Source: Candidatus Kuenenia stuttgartensis (GTDB lineage: Bacteria > Bacteroidota > Bacteroidia > Flavobacteriales_D > Crocinitomicaceae). Taken from it: DNA of 25,253 nucleotides. A program made the position numbers and the translations under genes. Under the pieces are notes generated by a model. That model was not told the DNA's origin and ran no database searches. It saw nothing but the letters and a program-made list of their open reading frames with translations. Below, piece after piece: positions 1-8,134 of the stretch; the stretch's first letter is position 1, and each line of letters opens with the position of its first letter. The stretch is from positions 1-25,253 of the forward strand of contig CALPRR020000010.1 of assembly GCA_943326025.2 (NCBI GenBank). The letters run 5' to 3'.

Positions 1-2745
1 CAAAATTTATTGAATAAGAGGGATTATATTATCGAATATGAATTTTTGAATATAGAAAATGGCTTACCCTCAAGGGATGTTTTTTGTGTTGCACAAGACA
101 AAAAAGGATTTATTTGGTTTGGTTCAAAAAATGGACTTTGCCGCTATGACGGTAAAAATTTTAAGTATTTCACCACAAAAGAGGGCTTGCAATCGAATTA
201 TGTCGTAAATATATATGTTGACAATCAAAACCACATTTTTATCGCCTATTCAGATCAGTGGGTGTTAAATCAAATTAGTGACAAATATGATGTCATAGAT
301 GCTAATTCGTTTAAGATTACAACGTATAAAAAATTTCTCAAAAAGAACCTTCCACCAAAATTTCCTGACTCATTTATAAAACTCCAATATGTTAAATTTT
401 CAAGTGATTCTATAGAAAAAAATAAAACAATTTCATTCTGCAAAAATCAGGGTATAAAAATTGGTGATATTGATAAAGTGAGTTTATATTCTTTTGATGA
501 TAAGAATAAAATTATAACTTCACCAGAAGGAGTTTTTTTAATTGAAAACAAAAGAATCTACAAAATACTTGAAACACTTACTCTTAGTTTATATGGGTTT
601 AATATTTTTCGGGATTTGTTTAAGGATGCGAATAACACTATTTGGTTATGCGCTAATAAGGGAGTGTATAAAATAAAGATTAAACCTAATTATTTTAAAA
701 CCTATTTCACAACCGAGGAACTAAAACAGGAACCAGACCCTCAAGCAAGAGGAATTTTTGTTAGCACTTCAGAAGGCAATAAATCTATTACAGCACATAT
801 TGGAGGGGTTTTTCTAAAAAAATCCAATAAAATAGAATCTATAATTACTTTACCTCCTGGTTGGGGTGTAATCCAAATCAAAGATCAACTCTATTTATCG
901 ACTCCAAATCAACTGAATATTTTTCAAGCAAAATCTTTAAAGATGATTCAGTCAGTTCCATTACCTTTTAAAAAGGATGGGTATGTCAATTATATTTTTC
1001 AAAAAAATGAATCTACACTATTACTTGGAAGAGATGAAGATATCATAAGTTTTGATCTAAACAATCATGTCAACTATTTGCTTTCTTACAAATCTTCTCA
1101 AATACCAAAAGTTAAAAAGGTATACCGCATTTTCAATACTTCTAAAGGCATAATAGCACAAGCCGAAAATGGCCTTTTCCTTATCCAAAACAACCAAATT
1201 GTAGACTATTTTGGTCCTTTTGCGAAAGATAAAAAAAAATACCTGCCAATTAAATGTATGCATGATGCGCATGAGGATAAAAATCATGATATATGGATTG
1301 CAACCAATGGACAGGGACTTTTCAAATGGGAATGGAATAAGCAGGCTGGAAATGCTAAGATAGTAAATTACACAATTTCAGAAGGTTTACAAAGCATGCT
1401 ACTCTATCGAATTGAGGAAGATGAAGATGATAATCTATGGATTAGCTCTGATGATGGATTAATTCGATTCAATAAAACTTTGATGAATTTTCAATTGTTT
1501 ACAATAAAGGATGGTTTATCAAATGATGAATTCAATCGTGGTTCTTCATTCAAAGCAAAAGATGGTCAAATCTATTTTGGGTGTATCAATGGAATTGTAG
1601 CTTTTGATCCGAAGCAAATCAAAATAAATAAAATAAAGGAAGCACCTTTTCAGATATTATCCATAATGAAATATGGAAATGAAGGCGAAAAGGAACTTTT
1701 AAGTTCATTTTTAAAGAATAAACGAATTGAATTGTATCATGGAGACAAATTAGTAAGATTTGAATTTATTTTATTGGACTATTCGCCACGATTAAAAAAA
1801 TATTCCTATAGAATTAAGGGATTTCAAGATAAATGGATTTCAATCACTTCACGCAGTATTACGCTTGGTCAACTTCCAGCCGGAGAGTACATTTTAGAAA
1901 TAAAGGCGCAATCAGACGATGGTACTTGGCAAAAACAAATTCTTGAAGTCCCCATTTTTATAACTCCTCCTTTTTATTTGAAAACGTGGTTTATAGTAAT
2001 TTTATTTTTATTTTTCTTACTAATGACTTTTGGAATAATATGGTACCGAAGTCGACTACTTAAAGCACAAAAAAGAAGACTTGAAAAAATAATTATAGAT
2101 CGCACAGAGGATTTACAAAGAGCGCTTGGTGATAAAGACATACTTCTGAAAGAATTACATCATCGTGTGAAAAATAATTTGCAAATAGTAACAGGATTAT
2201 TGGATCTTCAAAAAGCACGTATGACCGATAAAAAAGCAATTGAAGCTTTGGATGAAGGTAAAATCAGACTTTCGAGTATTGCATTAATTCATCAAAATTT
2301 CTATAGAGGAACCAATTTAGAGACTATTTCCTTTAAAATATTTTTAACAGATTTAGTAATTGCTGTAAAGCAACTTTTTGAAAATGAGCATCGTATTATT
2401 GATTGTGTTATTCAATCAGATGATATACCAATAGATATTAATATTGCTATTCCACTTGGTTTAATTGTGAATGAACTGTTAACAAATTCATATAAATATC
2501 TTCCAGCAGAGCAGTCAGATAAAAGAATTGAAATCAACTTAGTTATTTTAGAAAATGGTAAATATGAATTTACATATAGAGATAATGGACCAGGCTTACC
2601 ACCAAACGTTGATTTTGAAAATTCTCATACTCTTGGTTTACGTTTAATGAGTGGTTTAACGGAGCAAATAAATGGGTCGATAAACTATAGTTTTGAGAGA
2701 GGAAGTGTTTTCGTCATTCAGTTTAATTCCGAATTAAATAAATAA
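1..2745 (+). CDS. Propeller sensor histidine kinase, HisKA_2 type (5' partial)
   Basis: Membrane sensor kinase of a two-component system. Numbered from the TTG at position 10, residues 1 to about 550 carry repeated propeller motifs (FIWFGSKNGLCRYDG, IWLCANKGVYKIK, IWIATNGQGLFKW, LWISSDDGLIRFN). A Y_Y_Y domain follows at about 590-650 (YSYRIKGFQDKWI), then one membrane segment at about 659-679, a short coiled linker, and a HisKA_2 phosphoacceptor box KELHHRVKNNLQ with His at 717-718. The HATPase domain has an N box (VNELLTNSYKY), G1 box (DNGPGLP) and G2 box (LGLRLMSGL). The propeller is expected in the periplasm and the kinase in the cytoplasm. The frame stays open to position 1 with no signal peptide, and the first propeller motif comes almost at once, so the true start lies upstream. 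The TTG is probably not the start. A response regulator follows after 7 bp and is the likely partner. The ligand is unknown. Confidence 0.93.
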   Translation, partial: QNLLNKRDYIIEYEFLNIENGLPSRDVFCVAQDKKGFIWFGSKNGLCRYDGKNFKYFTTKEGLQSNYVVNIYVDNQNHIFIAYSDQWVLNQISDKYDVIDANSFKITTYKKFLKKNLPPKFPDSFIKLQYVKFSSDSIEKNKTISFCKNQGIKIGDIDKVSLYSFDDKNKIITSPEGVFLIENKRIYKILETLTLSLYGFNIFRDLFKDANNTIWLCANKGVYKIKIKPNYFKTYFTTEELKQEPDPQARGIFVSTSEGNKSITAHIGGVFLKKSNKIESIITLPPGWGVIQIKDQLYLSTPNQLNIFQAKSLKMIQSVPLPFKKDGYVNYIFQKNESTLLLGRDEDIISFDLNNHVNYLLSYKSSQIPKVKKVYRIFNTSKGIIAQAENGLFLIQNNQIVDYFGPFAKDKKKYLPIKCMHDAHEDKNHDIWIATNGQGLFKWEWNKQAGNAKIVNYTISEGLQSMLLYRIEEDEDDNLWISSDDGLIRFNKTLMNFQLFTIKDGLSNDEFNRGSSFKAKDGQIYFGCINGIVAFDPKQIKINKIKEAPFQILSIMKYGNEGEKELLSSFLKNKRIELYHGDKLVRFEFILLDYSPRLKKYSYRIKGFQDKWISITSRSITLGQLPAGEYILEIKAQSDDGTWQKQILEVPIFITPPFYLKTWFIVILFLFFLLMTFGIIWYRSRLLKAQKRRLEKIIIDRTEDLQRALGDKDILLKELHHRVKNNLQIVTGLLDLQKARMTDKKAIEALDEGKIRLSSIALIHQNFYRGTNLETISFKIFLTDLVIAVKQLFENEHRIIDCVIQSDDIPIDINIAIPLGLIVNELLTNSYKYLPAEQSDKRIEINLVILENGKYEFTYRDNGPGLPPNVDFENSHTLGLRLMSGLTEQINGSINYSFERGSVFVIQFNSELNK

Positions 2746-2752
2746 AATTTCA

Positions 2753-3367
2753 ATGGAAAGAATAAAAGTGGGAATAGTTGAAGATGAAATGATCATCGCA
2801 GAAACAATTTGTCTGGCGCTTCAAAATTTGAATTATGATTATTGTAAACCTGCTCGTTCATTTGAAACTGCAATTCAAATGATAGAAAGTGGAAAACCAA
2901 ATGTTGTATTATTGGATATCAATCTTAATGCTAAATTAGATGGAATAGATTTAGGTCATCACATAAATGCAAATTATTTTATTCCAATAATTTATTTAAC
3001 TGCCAATAGCGATAAGGCTACAATTGATCGCTGTAAAGAAACGTTACCGAATGCTTTTCTAATCAAACCATTTAGTAATGAAGAACTTTATTCTGCTATT
3101 GAAATAGCTGTATTTAATCACTCTGTTAAATCAGAAAATTCTACAGATGCTCAAAGTAAAATATTAACGCATACTATCAAAAAGTATCAATTGACTTCTC
3201 GAGAGGAAGAAATTATTTTATTAATTTCAGAAGGATTAAGGCATAAAGAAATAGCTGAAAGGCTCTTTCTATCTCATGCAACTGTAAAAAAACATATATA
3301 TAACCTTTACCAAAAATTAGGAGTTCAATCGAGTATAGATGCTTTGAATAAACTTCAAGAAGGGTAA
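2753..3367 (+). CDS. NarL/LuxR-family response regulator
   Basis: DNA-binding response regulator of 204 residues. The receiver domain (about 1-120) has the acidic pair E10/D11, the phosphoacceptor D55 in VVLLDINL, T83 in IYLTAN and the invariant K105 in LIKPF. The C-terminal LuxR-type helix-turn-helix (about 143-204) starts LTSREEEIILLISEGL and contains ATVKKHIYNLYQKLGV. The ATG lies 7 bp after the kinase stop codon, so the two genes are very likely one transcript and a cognate pair. LuxR-type regulators are more usually served by HisKA_3 kinases, while the neighbour is HisKA_2. That makes this pairing a variant, although the adjacency is clear. Target genes are not visible from the sequence. 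Confidence 0.95.
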   Translation: MERIKVGIVEDEMIIAETICLALQNLNYDYCKPARSFETAIQMIESGKPNVVLLDINLNAKLDGIDLGHHINANYFIPIIYLTANSDKATIDRCKETLPNAFLIKPFSNEELYSAIEIAVFNHSVKSENSTDAQSKILTHTIKKYQLTSREEEIILLISEGLRHKEIAERLFLSHATVKKHIYNLYQKLGVQSSIDALNKLQEG

Positions 3368-3388
3368 ATTTATAAAACTTTTTACTAC

Positions 3389-3423
3389 AAAAAAAGCCAT
3401 GTTCAACATTTGAACATGGCTTT
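3389..3423. terminator. Hairpin terminator between convergent genes
   Basis: A perfect 14-bp stem (3393-3406 with 3410-3423) closes a 3-nt loop. Read on the minus strand it is followed by seven U residues, which makes a strong intrinsic terminator for the aldehyde dehydrogenase gene. On the plus strand the tail is only three U residues, so it is weaker there, but it can also end the response-regulator transcript. Confidence 0.9.
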
Positions 3424-3446
3424 CTAAATTTATAAAAAACTATTTC

Positions 3447-5003
3447 TTATAATTCAAACTTAATCCCTTGCGCTAAAGGTAAGCTGTCTGTATAGTTAAT
3501 AGTATTTGTTTGTCTTCTCATGTAAACTTTCCAAGCATCAGATCCAGACTCACGTCCACCACCTGTTTCTTTTTCACCTCCGAAAGCTCCACCAATTTCA
3601 GCACCAGAAGTTCCGATATTTACGTTTGCGATACCACAATCAGAACCTGCATATGATAAGAATAATTCAGATTCTTTTAGGCTGTTAGTCATGATTGCTG
3701 AAGATAATCCTTGAGGAACACCATTTTGGATTTTAATCGCATTTTCTAAACTTCCAGAATATTTTAATAAGTATAAAATTGGAGCAAATGTTTCATGTTG
3801 AACAACAGCGAAACTATTATTAGCTTCAACGATTGCTGGTTTAACGAAACATCCTGATTCGTAACCTTCTCCTGTTAAAACACCACCTTCAACGATGATT
3901 TTAGCACCTTCTGCTTCCGCTTGTTTCAATGCTGCTAAATATAAATCTACAGCTTGTGTATCGATAAGTGGTCCAACGTGATTATTTTCATCTAATGGAT
4001 TACCAATTCTGATTTGTTTGTAAGCGCTAACTAAAGCTTCTTTTACTTTATCGTAAACTTCTTCATGAACAATTAAACGACGAGTAGATGTACATCTTTG
4101 TCCAGCAGTACCAACAGCACCAAAAACAGCACCTGGAACAACCATTTTTAAATCAGCTGTTGGAGTAATAATGATTGCATTGTTTCCTCCTAATTCTAAT
4201 AATGATTTTCCTAAACGAGCACCAACTGCAGCGCCAACAGATTTACCCATTCTTGTTGAACCTGTCGCAGAAACTAAAGGAACACGCGTATCTTCAGCCA
4301 TTAATTTCCCGATTTCAGCTCCACCAATGATTACACAAGAAACTCCTTCAGGAACTCCATTTGCTTCAAATACTTCTTTTGTAATTTGTTGACAAGCAAT
4401 TGCTGTAATAGGTGTTTTTTCTGATGGTTTCCAAACACAAACGTCACCACAAACCCAAGCTAAAGCTGTATTCCAATTCCAAACAGCAACTGGGAAGTTG
4501 AATGCAGAAATAATTCCTACAATTCCAATTGGGTGGTATTGCTCATACATTCTGTGTCCTGGACGTTCAGAGTGCATTGTTAAACCGTATAATTGTCTTG
4601 ATAAACCTACTGCGAAATCACAGATATCAATCATTTCTTGAACTTCTCCTAATCCTTCTTGTAATGATTTCCCCATTTCATAAGAAACCAATTTCCCTAA
4701 AGAATCTTTGTAGAAACGTAAACGATCAGCTAATTGACGAACGATATCACCTCTTTTAGGAGCTGGAATTGTTCTCCAAACTTTATAAGCTTCTTGTGCT
4801 TTTAAGATTACTGCTTCATAATCTGCTTCAGTAGCAGAATTAACAGATGCAATTAATTTTCCATCTACAGGAGAAATTGAATCAATTCTTTCACCACGAG
4901 TTTTAAACCATTTGCTTCCCATTGAAGCGCCATTGTTTACTTCGTCAATTCCAAATTGAGCTAAAATTTCTTGTATTCCTAGGTCATTCATTACTTCAGC
5001 CAT
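3447..5003 (-). CDS. ALDH7-type aldehyde dehydrogenase (alpha-aminoadipic semialdehyde / piperideine-6-carboxylate dehydrogenase-like)
   Basis: Soluble NAD-dependent aldehyde dehydrogenase of 518 residues, the usual length for the ALDH7 (antiquitin) family. Visible residues are N169 in SAFNFPVAVWN, the cofactor-binding WKPSE with K192, the general base E270 in LELGGNN, and the nucleophile C304 in GTAGQRCTSTRR. E120 and R303 fit the pair that binds the carboxylate and amino ends of the alpha-aminoadipic semialdehyde substrate in antiquitin. The likely reaction is oxidation of this semialdehyde (in equilibrium with piperideine-6-carboxylate) to alpha-aminoadipate in lysine breakdown. A broader aldehyde-detoxifying role is possible. 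It is a single-gene unit: a -7 promoter-like element lies about 30 bp upstream and a strong hairpin lies downstream. No other lysine catabolism gene is in the window. Confidence 0.93.
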   Translation of the reverse strand: MAEVMNDLGIQEILAQFGIDEVNNGASMGSKWFKTRGERIDSISPVDGKLIASVNSATEADYEAVILKAQEAYKVWRTIPAPKRGDIVRQLADRLRFYKDSLGKLVSYEMGKSLQEGLGEVQEMIDICDFAVGLSRQLYGLTMHSERPGHRMYEQYHPIGIVGIISAFNFPVAVWNWNTALAWVCGDVCVWKPSEKTPITAIACQQITKEVFEANGVPEGVSCVIIGGAEIGKLMAEDTRVPLVSATGSTRMGKSVGAAVGARLGKSLLELGGNNAIIITPTADLKMVVPGAVFGAVGTAGQRCTSTRRLIVHEEVYDKVKEALVSAYKQIRIGNPLDENNHVGPLIDTQAVDLYLAALKQAEAEGAKIIVEGGVLTGEGYESGCFVKPAIVEANNSFAVVQHETFAPILYLLKYSGSLENAIKIQNGVPQGLSSAIMTNSLKESELFLSYAGSDCGIANVNIGTSGAEIGGAFGGEKETGGGRESGSDAWKVYMRRQTNTINYTDSLPLAQGIKFEL

Positions 5004-5036
5004 AGTATGTTTAATTTTTGATTATTTTTTGCGTTA

Positions 5037-5044
5037 CAAAATTA
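5037..5044 (-). promoter_or_regulatory. Putative -7 element for the aldehyde dehydrogenase
   Basis: The minus strand reads TAATTTTG, an exact match to the Bacteroidota -7 consensus TAnnTTTG, 33 bp before the ATG. This would give a leader of about 25-30 nt. I see no clear -33 TTG at the expected distance. Confidence 0.4.
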
Positions 5045-5161
5045 ACGTATTTTATTGAGAGTTGTTATATTTTTGGTTCATTTTCTGATGAATAAAAGAA
5101 CTTTTTATGTTTTTTAACATTTCAAGAATCGAATTTTGATTTATGGAGGCAATATAAAATC

Positions 5162-5191
5162 AAAAAGCGATTCGAGGGATCGAATCGCTTT
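5162..5191 (-). terminator. Orphan leftward intrinsic terminator
   Basis: A perfect 12-bp stem with GC core AGCGATTCGA (5164-5175 with 5180-5191) closes a 4-nt loop. On the minus strand it ends in five or more U residues; on the plus strand only in UUU. No minus-strand gene lies immediately upstream: the next sequence to the right is 400 bp of non-coding DNA and then plus-strand rnhA. It may end an unannotated small transcript or block read-through and antisense transcription. Confidence 0.7.
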
Positions 5192-5271
5192 CTGCTAACT
5201 TAAATTAACCTAACCACTATTCACTGAAAAAAGAGTCTAGTATATATATGAAGCAATACTTTAATGTTTTG
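5162..5271 (-). ncRNA. Candidate small RNA ending at the orphan terminator
   Basis: Inferred, not recognised. The orphan leftward terminator needs a transcript. On the minus strand, 5284-5277 reads TACATTTG, an exact match to the -7 consensus TAnnTTTG, which would start a transcript near 5271 and give an RNA of about 110 nt. No proper -33 TTG is visible at the right spacing, and there is no open reading frame of useful length. I cannot assign it to a known RNA family. Confidence 0.25.
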
Positions 5272-5647
5272 TTTAACAAATGTAATATAGATGTGTTAAA
5301 TTTAAAACATAGAAATAATTCATTCAAGCAATCTTATTTCTAATTAAAATTATTTAGATGGTTTATAGTTTATACTTTAAACTTAAATATTTTAATTTAA
5401 TAGACAATTTAAATGTGTTCATAGAAATATCAAAAAATGGATTATTGTAATCCTATATTAAAGGGCATATAATGATTATTCGACAAATTCTGGTTTTTAA
5501 ACGATAGATATTCTTATTTTTTCAATTTTAGTAATGTTCTATATTTCATTTATAAGTATTAAGAAATGATTTTATCCTTTAATCACAAATTTTTAAATGT
5601 CATATTTATTTTTGAATCACAATCAAGATATAGAAGATGTTTATTTT

Positions 5648-5655
5648 TATCTTTA
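5648..5655 (+). promoter_or_regulatory. Putative -7 element for rnhA, near-leaderless start
   Basis: TATCTTTA differs from TAnnTTTG only in the last base and ends 4 bp before the ATG at 5660. If used, transcription would begin at or next to the ATG, and the in-frame ATG at 5597 would be outside the message. This supports 5660 as the true start. Confidence 0.4.
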
Positions 5656-5659
5656 CGTA

Positions 5660-6133
5660 ATGAATGTTCAAATTTACACAGATGGCGCAGCGAAAGGAAA
5701 CCCTGGTAATGGTGGTTTTGGGGTAGTTATGCGTTTCAATAATGTAGAAAAAGAAATCTCGGCAGGTTTTCGATTAACAACAAATAACAGAATGGAGTTA
5801 TTGGCTGTAATTGTAGCTTTAGAGTCTATGAAAACAAATTTGCATCCAATTCATATTTATTCTGACTCAAAATATGTAATAGATAGTATCACAAAAGGTT
5901 GGATTTATAATTGGAAAAAGACCGGTTTCAAAGGAAAGAAAAATCAAGATCTTTGGATGCGATATATGAATGTTGCTGAAAAATTTGAATTACATTTTCA
6001 TTGGGTAAAAGGACATTCAGGACATAAAGAAAACGAAAGATGTGATTTTCTTGCAGTAAAGGCAGCTGAAGGTTCCGATTTAATAATTGATGAAGTTTTT
6101 GAGAAATCGAAAAACGAAGAGAATTTATTTTAG
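5660..6133 (+). CDS. rnhA: Ribonuclease HI
   Basis: Cleaves the RNA strand of RNA-DNA hybrids in the cytoplasm, for example primer remnants and R-loops. All active-site residues of bacterial RNase HI are present, numbered from the ATG at 5660: D8 in IYTDGAAKGNPG, E46 in NNRMELLA, D69 in IYSDSKYV, H119 in WVKGHSGH and D129 in NERCDFLA. The 157-residue length fits E. coli RNase HI. The frame could also start at an ATG at 5597, but the extra 21 residues match nothing in the family and a -7-like element lies within that stretch, so I chose 5660. The stop codon overlaps by 4 bp with the convergent gene on the other strand. It appears to be a single-gene unit. Confidence 0.95.
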   Translation: MNVQIYTDGAAKGNPGNGGFGVVMRFNNVEKEISAGFRLTTNNRMELLAVIVALESMKTNLHPIHIYSDSKYVIDSITKGWIYNWKKTGFKGKKNQDLWMRYMNVAEKFELHFHWVKGHSGHKENERCDFLAVKAAEGSDLIIDEVFEKSKNEENLF

Positions 6134-6843
6134 TCCAATCCTTCAGAATTTATTTCTGTAATAGTATTTGATGAAAAAGCTCTGCATGCTTTTATAAAAG
6201 TATATATAAGTGGATGAGCAATATCTCTAGTTGAGGAAATTTGAGGGCAATAACCACATGCCAAGAAAAAAGGGTGTTGTTTGATGCTAATTACTTCTGG
6301 TTCTTCAAACTGATTATATGCTTCGACATCAACATGATTTTCAACAAGTACTTCAATTAATTGTGGATATAAGCTATATCGAGATGAAGTTAATTCAAGA
6401 GTATTGTGATTATCATATATTTTAATGAATTCTTTCGAATGAGGAATAATCATTAAACGTTCAAATTGTTGACCTTCCACTAAATTGTCTGAAATTAATT
6501 TTTCACCATTAGAGTTTAATTGATTTCTATTTATGATAACTTCAATTAAAGCTTTGTAAGATTCTCCTGTAAGTAAAACGGGGATTTTCAACTTCAAAAG
6601 ATTATCAATTATACCATTCAAGAAAAATATACTTCGAAATGGTCCAGGTGAAATCCAAACGCCATCATATTGTTCGAAAGTTTGCGGTTTTAGCTGAGCA
6701 GCTTCATTTACTTTTATCCAATAGTAGCTAATTTCAATATCTAAAAATCGCGAAGAATGATCAATCGATAAATTTGTCGCTTGGTGAGAATTATACGTAA
6801 AGTTATAATCTCCAATTATTGCTATTTTTAAGCTGTTACTCAT
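6130..6843 (-). CDS. CTP-synthase-type class I glutamine amidotransferase homologue, catalytic Cys absent
   Basis: 237 residues resembling the C-terminal amidotransferase domain of CTP synthase, without the synthetase domain. The start KIAIIGDYNFTYNSHQATN, the YDGVWISPGPF strand-loop, IPVLLTGESYKALIEVIINR and the end HPFF...PQISSTRDIAHPLI all follow that fold and the small CTP-synthase-related family. The nucleophile elbow, normally GxCxG, reads LLTGESYK (T92-G93-E94), so there is no cysteine and no in-frame UGA that could encode selenocysteine. H190 is kept, but the acidic residue two positions later is Phe (HPFF). It therefore probably does not hydrolyse glutamine; a binding, regulatory or unrelated hydrolytic role is possible. 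It lies 24 bp downstream of a lipoprotein gene on the same strand and its stop codon overlaps that of rnhA. Confidence 0.75.
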   Translation of the reverse strand: MSNSLKIAIIGDYNFTYNSHQATNLSIDHSSRFLDIEISYYWIKVNEAAQLKPQTFEQYDGVWISPGPFRSIFFLNGIIDNLLKLKIPVLLTGESYKALIEVIINRNQLNSNGEKLISDNLVEGQQFERLMIIPHSKEFIKIYDNHNTLELTSSRYSLYPQLIEVLVENHVDVEAYNQFEEPEVISIKQHPFFLACGYCPQISSTRDIAHPLIYTFIKACRAFSSNTITEINSEGLD

Positions 6844-6867
6844 CTTATAAAATAGAAGATGCTATTT

Positions 6868-7491
6868 TTATCTTTGAAACCATCCTTTTACTTGTGCGTT
6901 AGAAATACTCATCGAATCTGGAATCGCTTCATTACTATAAACGTAGCAGCTAAATGTACAAGTAAATTTTGAATAATCACCGTTTGGATCTGATTCTTGA
7001 GATATACTAGAAAAATTTACACTTTTAGGGTGTATACTGTTAGCTCTAGATGACCAAATAACTCCTGCGTTATCAGTATAGCTTACATAAAACCCTGAAG
7101 TTCCGTTATTTGAATAATTTGGACTTGAATGTGAATTAAAGAAATTATTGAAAGTTGTCAAATCTGGCCCTGTTGAATTTGCTTGATCCCAAGTTAAACT
7201 TCCTAAACCAACCTGTATTTTAGCATTTTGACCAGCAGTTGAAGATTTCATTTCAAATAAATAGATAACTGAAGAAGTTTGTCCACTAGGTAGTACAATT
7301 TTAGATTGAGGTGCTGCACCATAGTAGCCATTTACATTTTCTGTGAATTCAGTTGATGAATTATTGATGTTTCCACTAAAATATGCTTTTAAAGTTGCTT
7401 TACGCTCAGGTGCAGGAATAACTTCGTGCTTGATACATGAAAACAACAAAATAGAGGTAATAAAGGCTGATAATAGTAATGGAAGTTTCAT
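6868..7491 (-). CDS. Predicted lipoprotein, unknown function
   Basis: 207 residues. The N-terminus is a lipoprotein signal: Lys2, a hydrophobic stretch, and the lipobox LFSC with Cys19 as lipidation site. The rest is rich in Ser, Asn, Thr and aromatic residues in alternating patterns (GTSGFYVSYTDNAGVIW, KFTCTFSCYVYSN), suggesting an extracytoplasmic beta-rich fold. C174 and C178 (approximate numbering) could form a disulfide. I do not recognise a family. The amidotransferase homologue lies 24 bp downstream on the same strand, so the two may be cotranscribed, but no functional link is evident. An exact -7 element lies 25 bp before the ATG. Confidence 0.75.
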   Translation of the reverse strand: MKLPLLLSAFITSILLFSCIKHEVIPAPERKATLKAYFSGNINNSSTEFTENVNGYYGAAPQSKIVLPSGQTSSVIYLFEMKSSTAGQNAKIQVGLGSLTWDQANSTGPDLTTFNNFFNSHSSPNYSNNGTSGFYVSYTDNAGVIWSSRANSIHPKSVNFSSISQESDPNGDYSKFTCTFSCYVYSNEAIPDSMSISNAQVKGWFQR

Positions 7492-7515
7492 AATTTAACA
7501 ATATTCTATAGTTAG

Positions 7516-7523
7516 CAAATCTA
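7516..7523 (-). promoter_or_regulatory. Putative -7 element for the lipoprotein gene
   Basis: The minus strand reads TAGATTTG, an exact TAnnTTTG match, 24 bp before the ATG. A -33 TTG at 17-23 bp is not visible, so the call is tentative. Confidence 0.4.
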
Positions 7524-7621
7524 ATAAACTAACACTAAAATACTTATTTTTTTTTAACAATAACAATTACATGTCATTTAATTTAATAAATGAATATAAT
7601 AGGTTGTTTCTTAAACAAAAT

Positions 7622-7942
7622 TTAAGCTCTAATTTGTTTGATTTTTTGAGTAAATTCAAAATGATTTACATGAAAATTTGTTGATGAGTATTTAGCTGAA
7701 TTTAATTTGTAATAAGAACTACCATCATACATTCTTTCTTCATCAAATAAACTTGAAATATCGCTTTCAGGATTTTGTTGTTGAAGTTTATTAATTATAA
7801 CATTTAGATCTGTATGAGTGATTACTAAATCAGAAGGGTAGCTTAATTTTTCTTTACTTAATATTGCATTTACATATACATTTGTATCTCCACTTTCAAA
7901 TGAAATAGTATTTATTTTGATGCTTTCTATTAACGTTTTCAT
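7622..7942 (-). CDS. Small protein of unknown function
   Basis: 106 residues, no signal peptide or membrane segment, probably cytoplasmic. The sequence mixes beta-like stretches (TNVYVNAIL, DLVITHTDLNVI) with a hydrophilic middle (QQQNPESDISSLFDEER) and a basic end (KIKQIRA). I recognise no family. It has an ATG start, good coding-like composition and no overlap with other genes, but it stands alone between non-coding stretches of 130 and 192 bp, so it could be a lineage-specific gene. Confidence 0.6.
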   Translation of the reverse strand: MKTLIESIKINTISFESGDTNVYVNAILSKEKLSYPSDLVITHTDLNVIINKLQQQNPESDISSLFDEERMYDGSSYYKLNSAKYSSTNFHVNHFEFTQKIKQIRA

Positions 7943-8134
7943 AATCTTATGTTTTTAATTATGATACAAATTTGGCATAGTTAATCGTAAAGTATTTACG
8001 AAGTTTAATTTTTTTTTATTTTCCTTTAGATTTCTTCTAATTAATAATTTTCATAATACAGTCCTTAATTGTTATAAATAAATTTCTTAATTTCAGCCTA
8101 CATAAATGTTTTAAGAGTTAAAATTATATAACAC

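Larger units (their letters stand above)
5004..5659. other. Long AT-rich intergenic region between divergent genes
   Basis: 656 bp between the starts of the aldehyde dehydrogenase (leftward) and ribonuclease HI (rightward). No convincing protein-coding frame is present. It holds the putative dehydrogenase promoter, a 12-bp-stem hairpin oriented as a leftward terminator, a possible short leftward RNA, and the ribonuclease promoter at the right end. The stretch of about 5290-5600 is featureless, very AT-rich sequence. Confidence 0.7.

Noticed and set aside
10..12. TTG at position 10 as true start of the first sensor kinase
   Set aside because: The frame is open to the window edge and a secreted propeller sensor needs a signal peptide, which is missing here, so the gene must begin upstream.
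4171..4759. Open frames on the plus strand opposite the aldehyde dehydrogenase
   Set aside because: They lie fully within a well-conserved gene on the other strand and show no recognisable protein features; they are by-products of that gene's codon use.
5597..5659. Longer ribonuclease HI starting at the ATG at 5597
   Set aside because: The extra 21 residues do not resemble the family, which begins right at MNVQIYTDG, and a -7-like promoter element lies inside this stretch.
6560..6575. Selenocysteine at the amidotransferase elbow
   Set aside because: Some relatives of this family are said to use selenocysteine, but there is no in-frame TGA here; the codons encode Thr-Gly-Glu.
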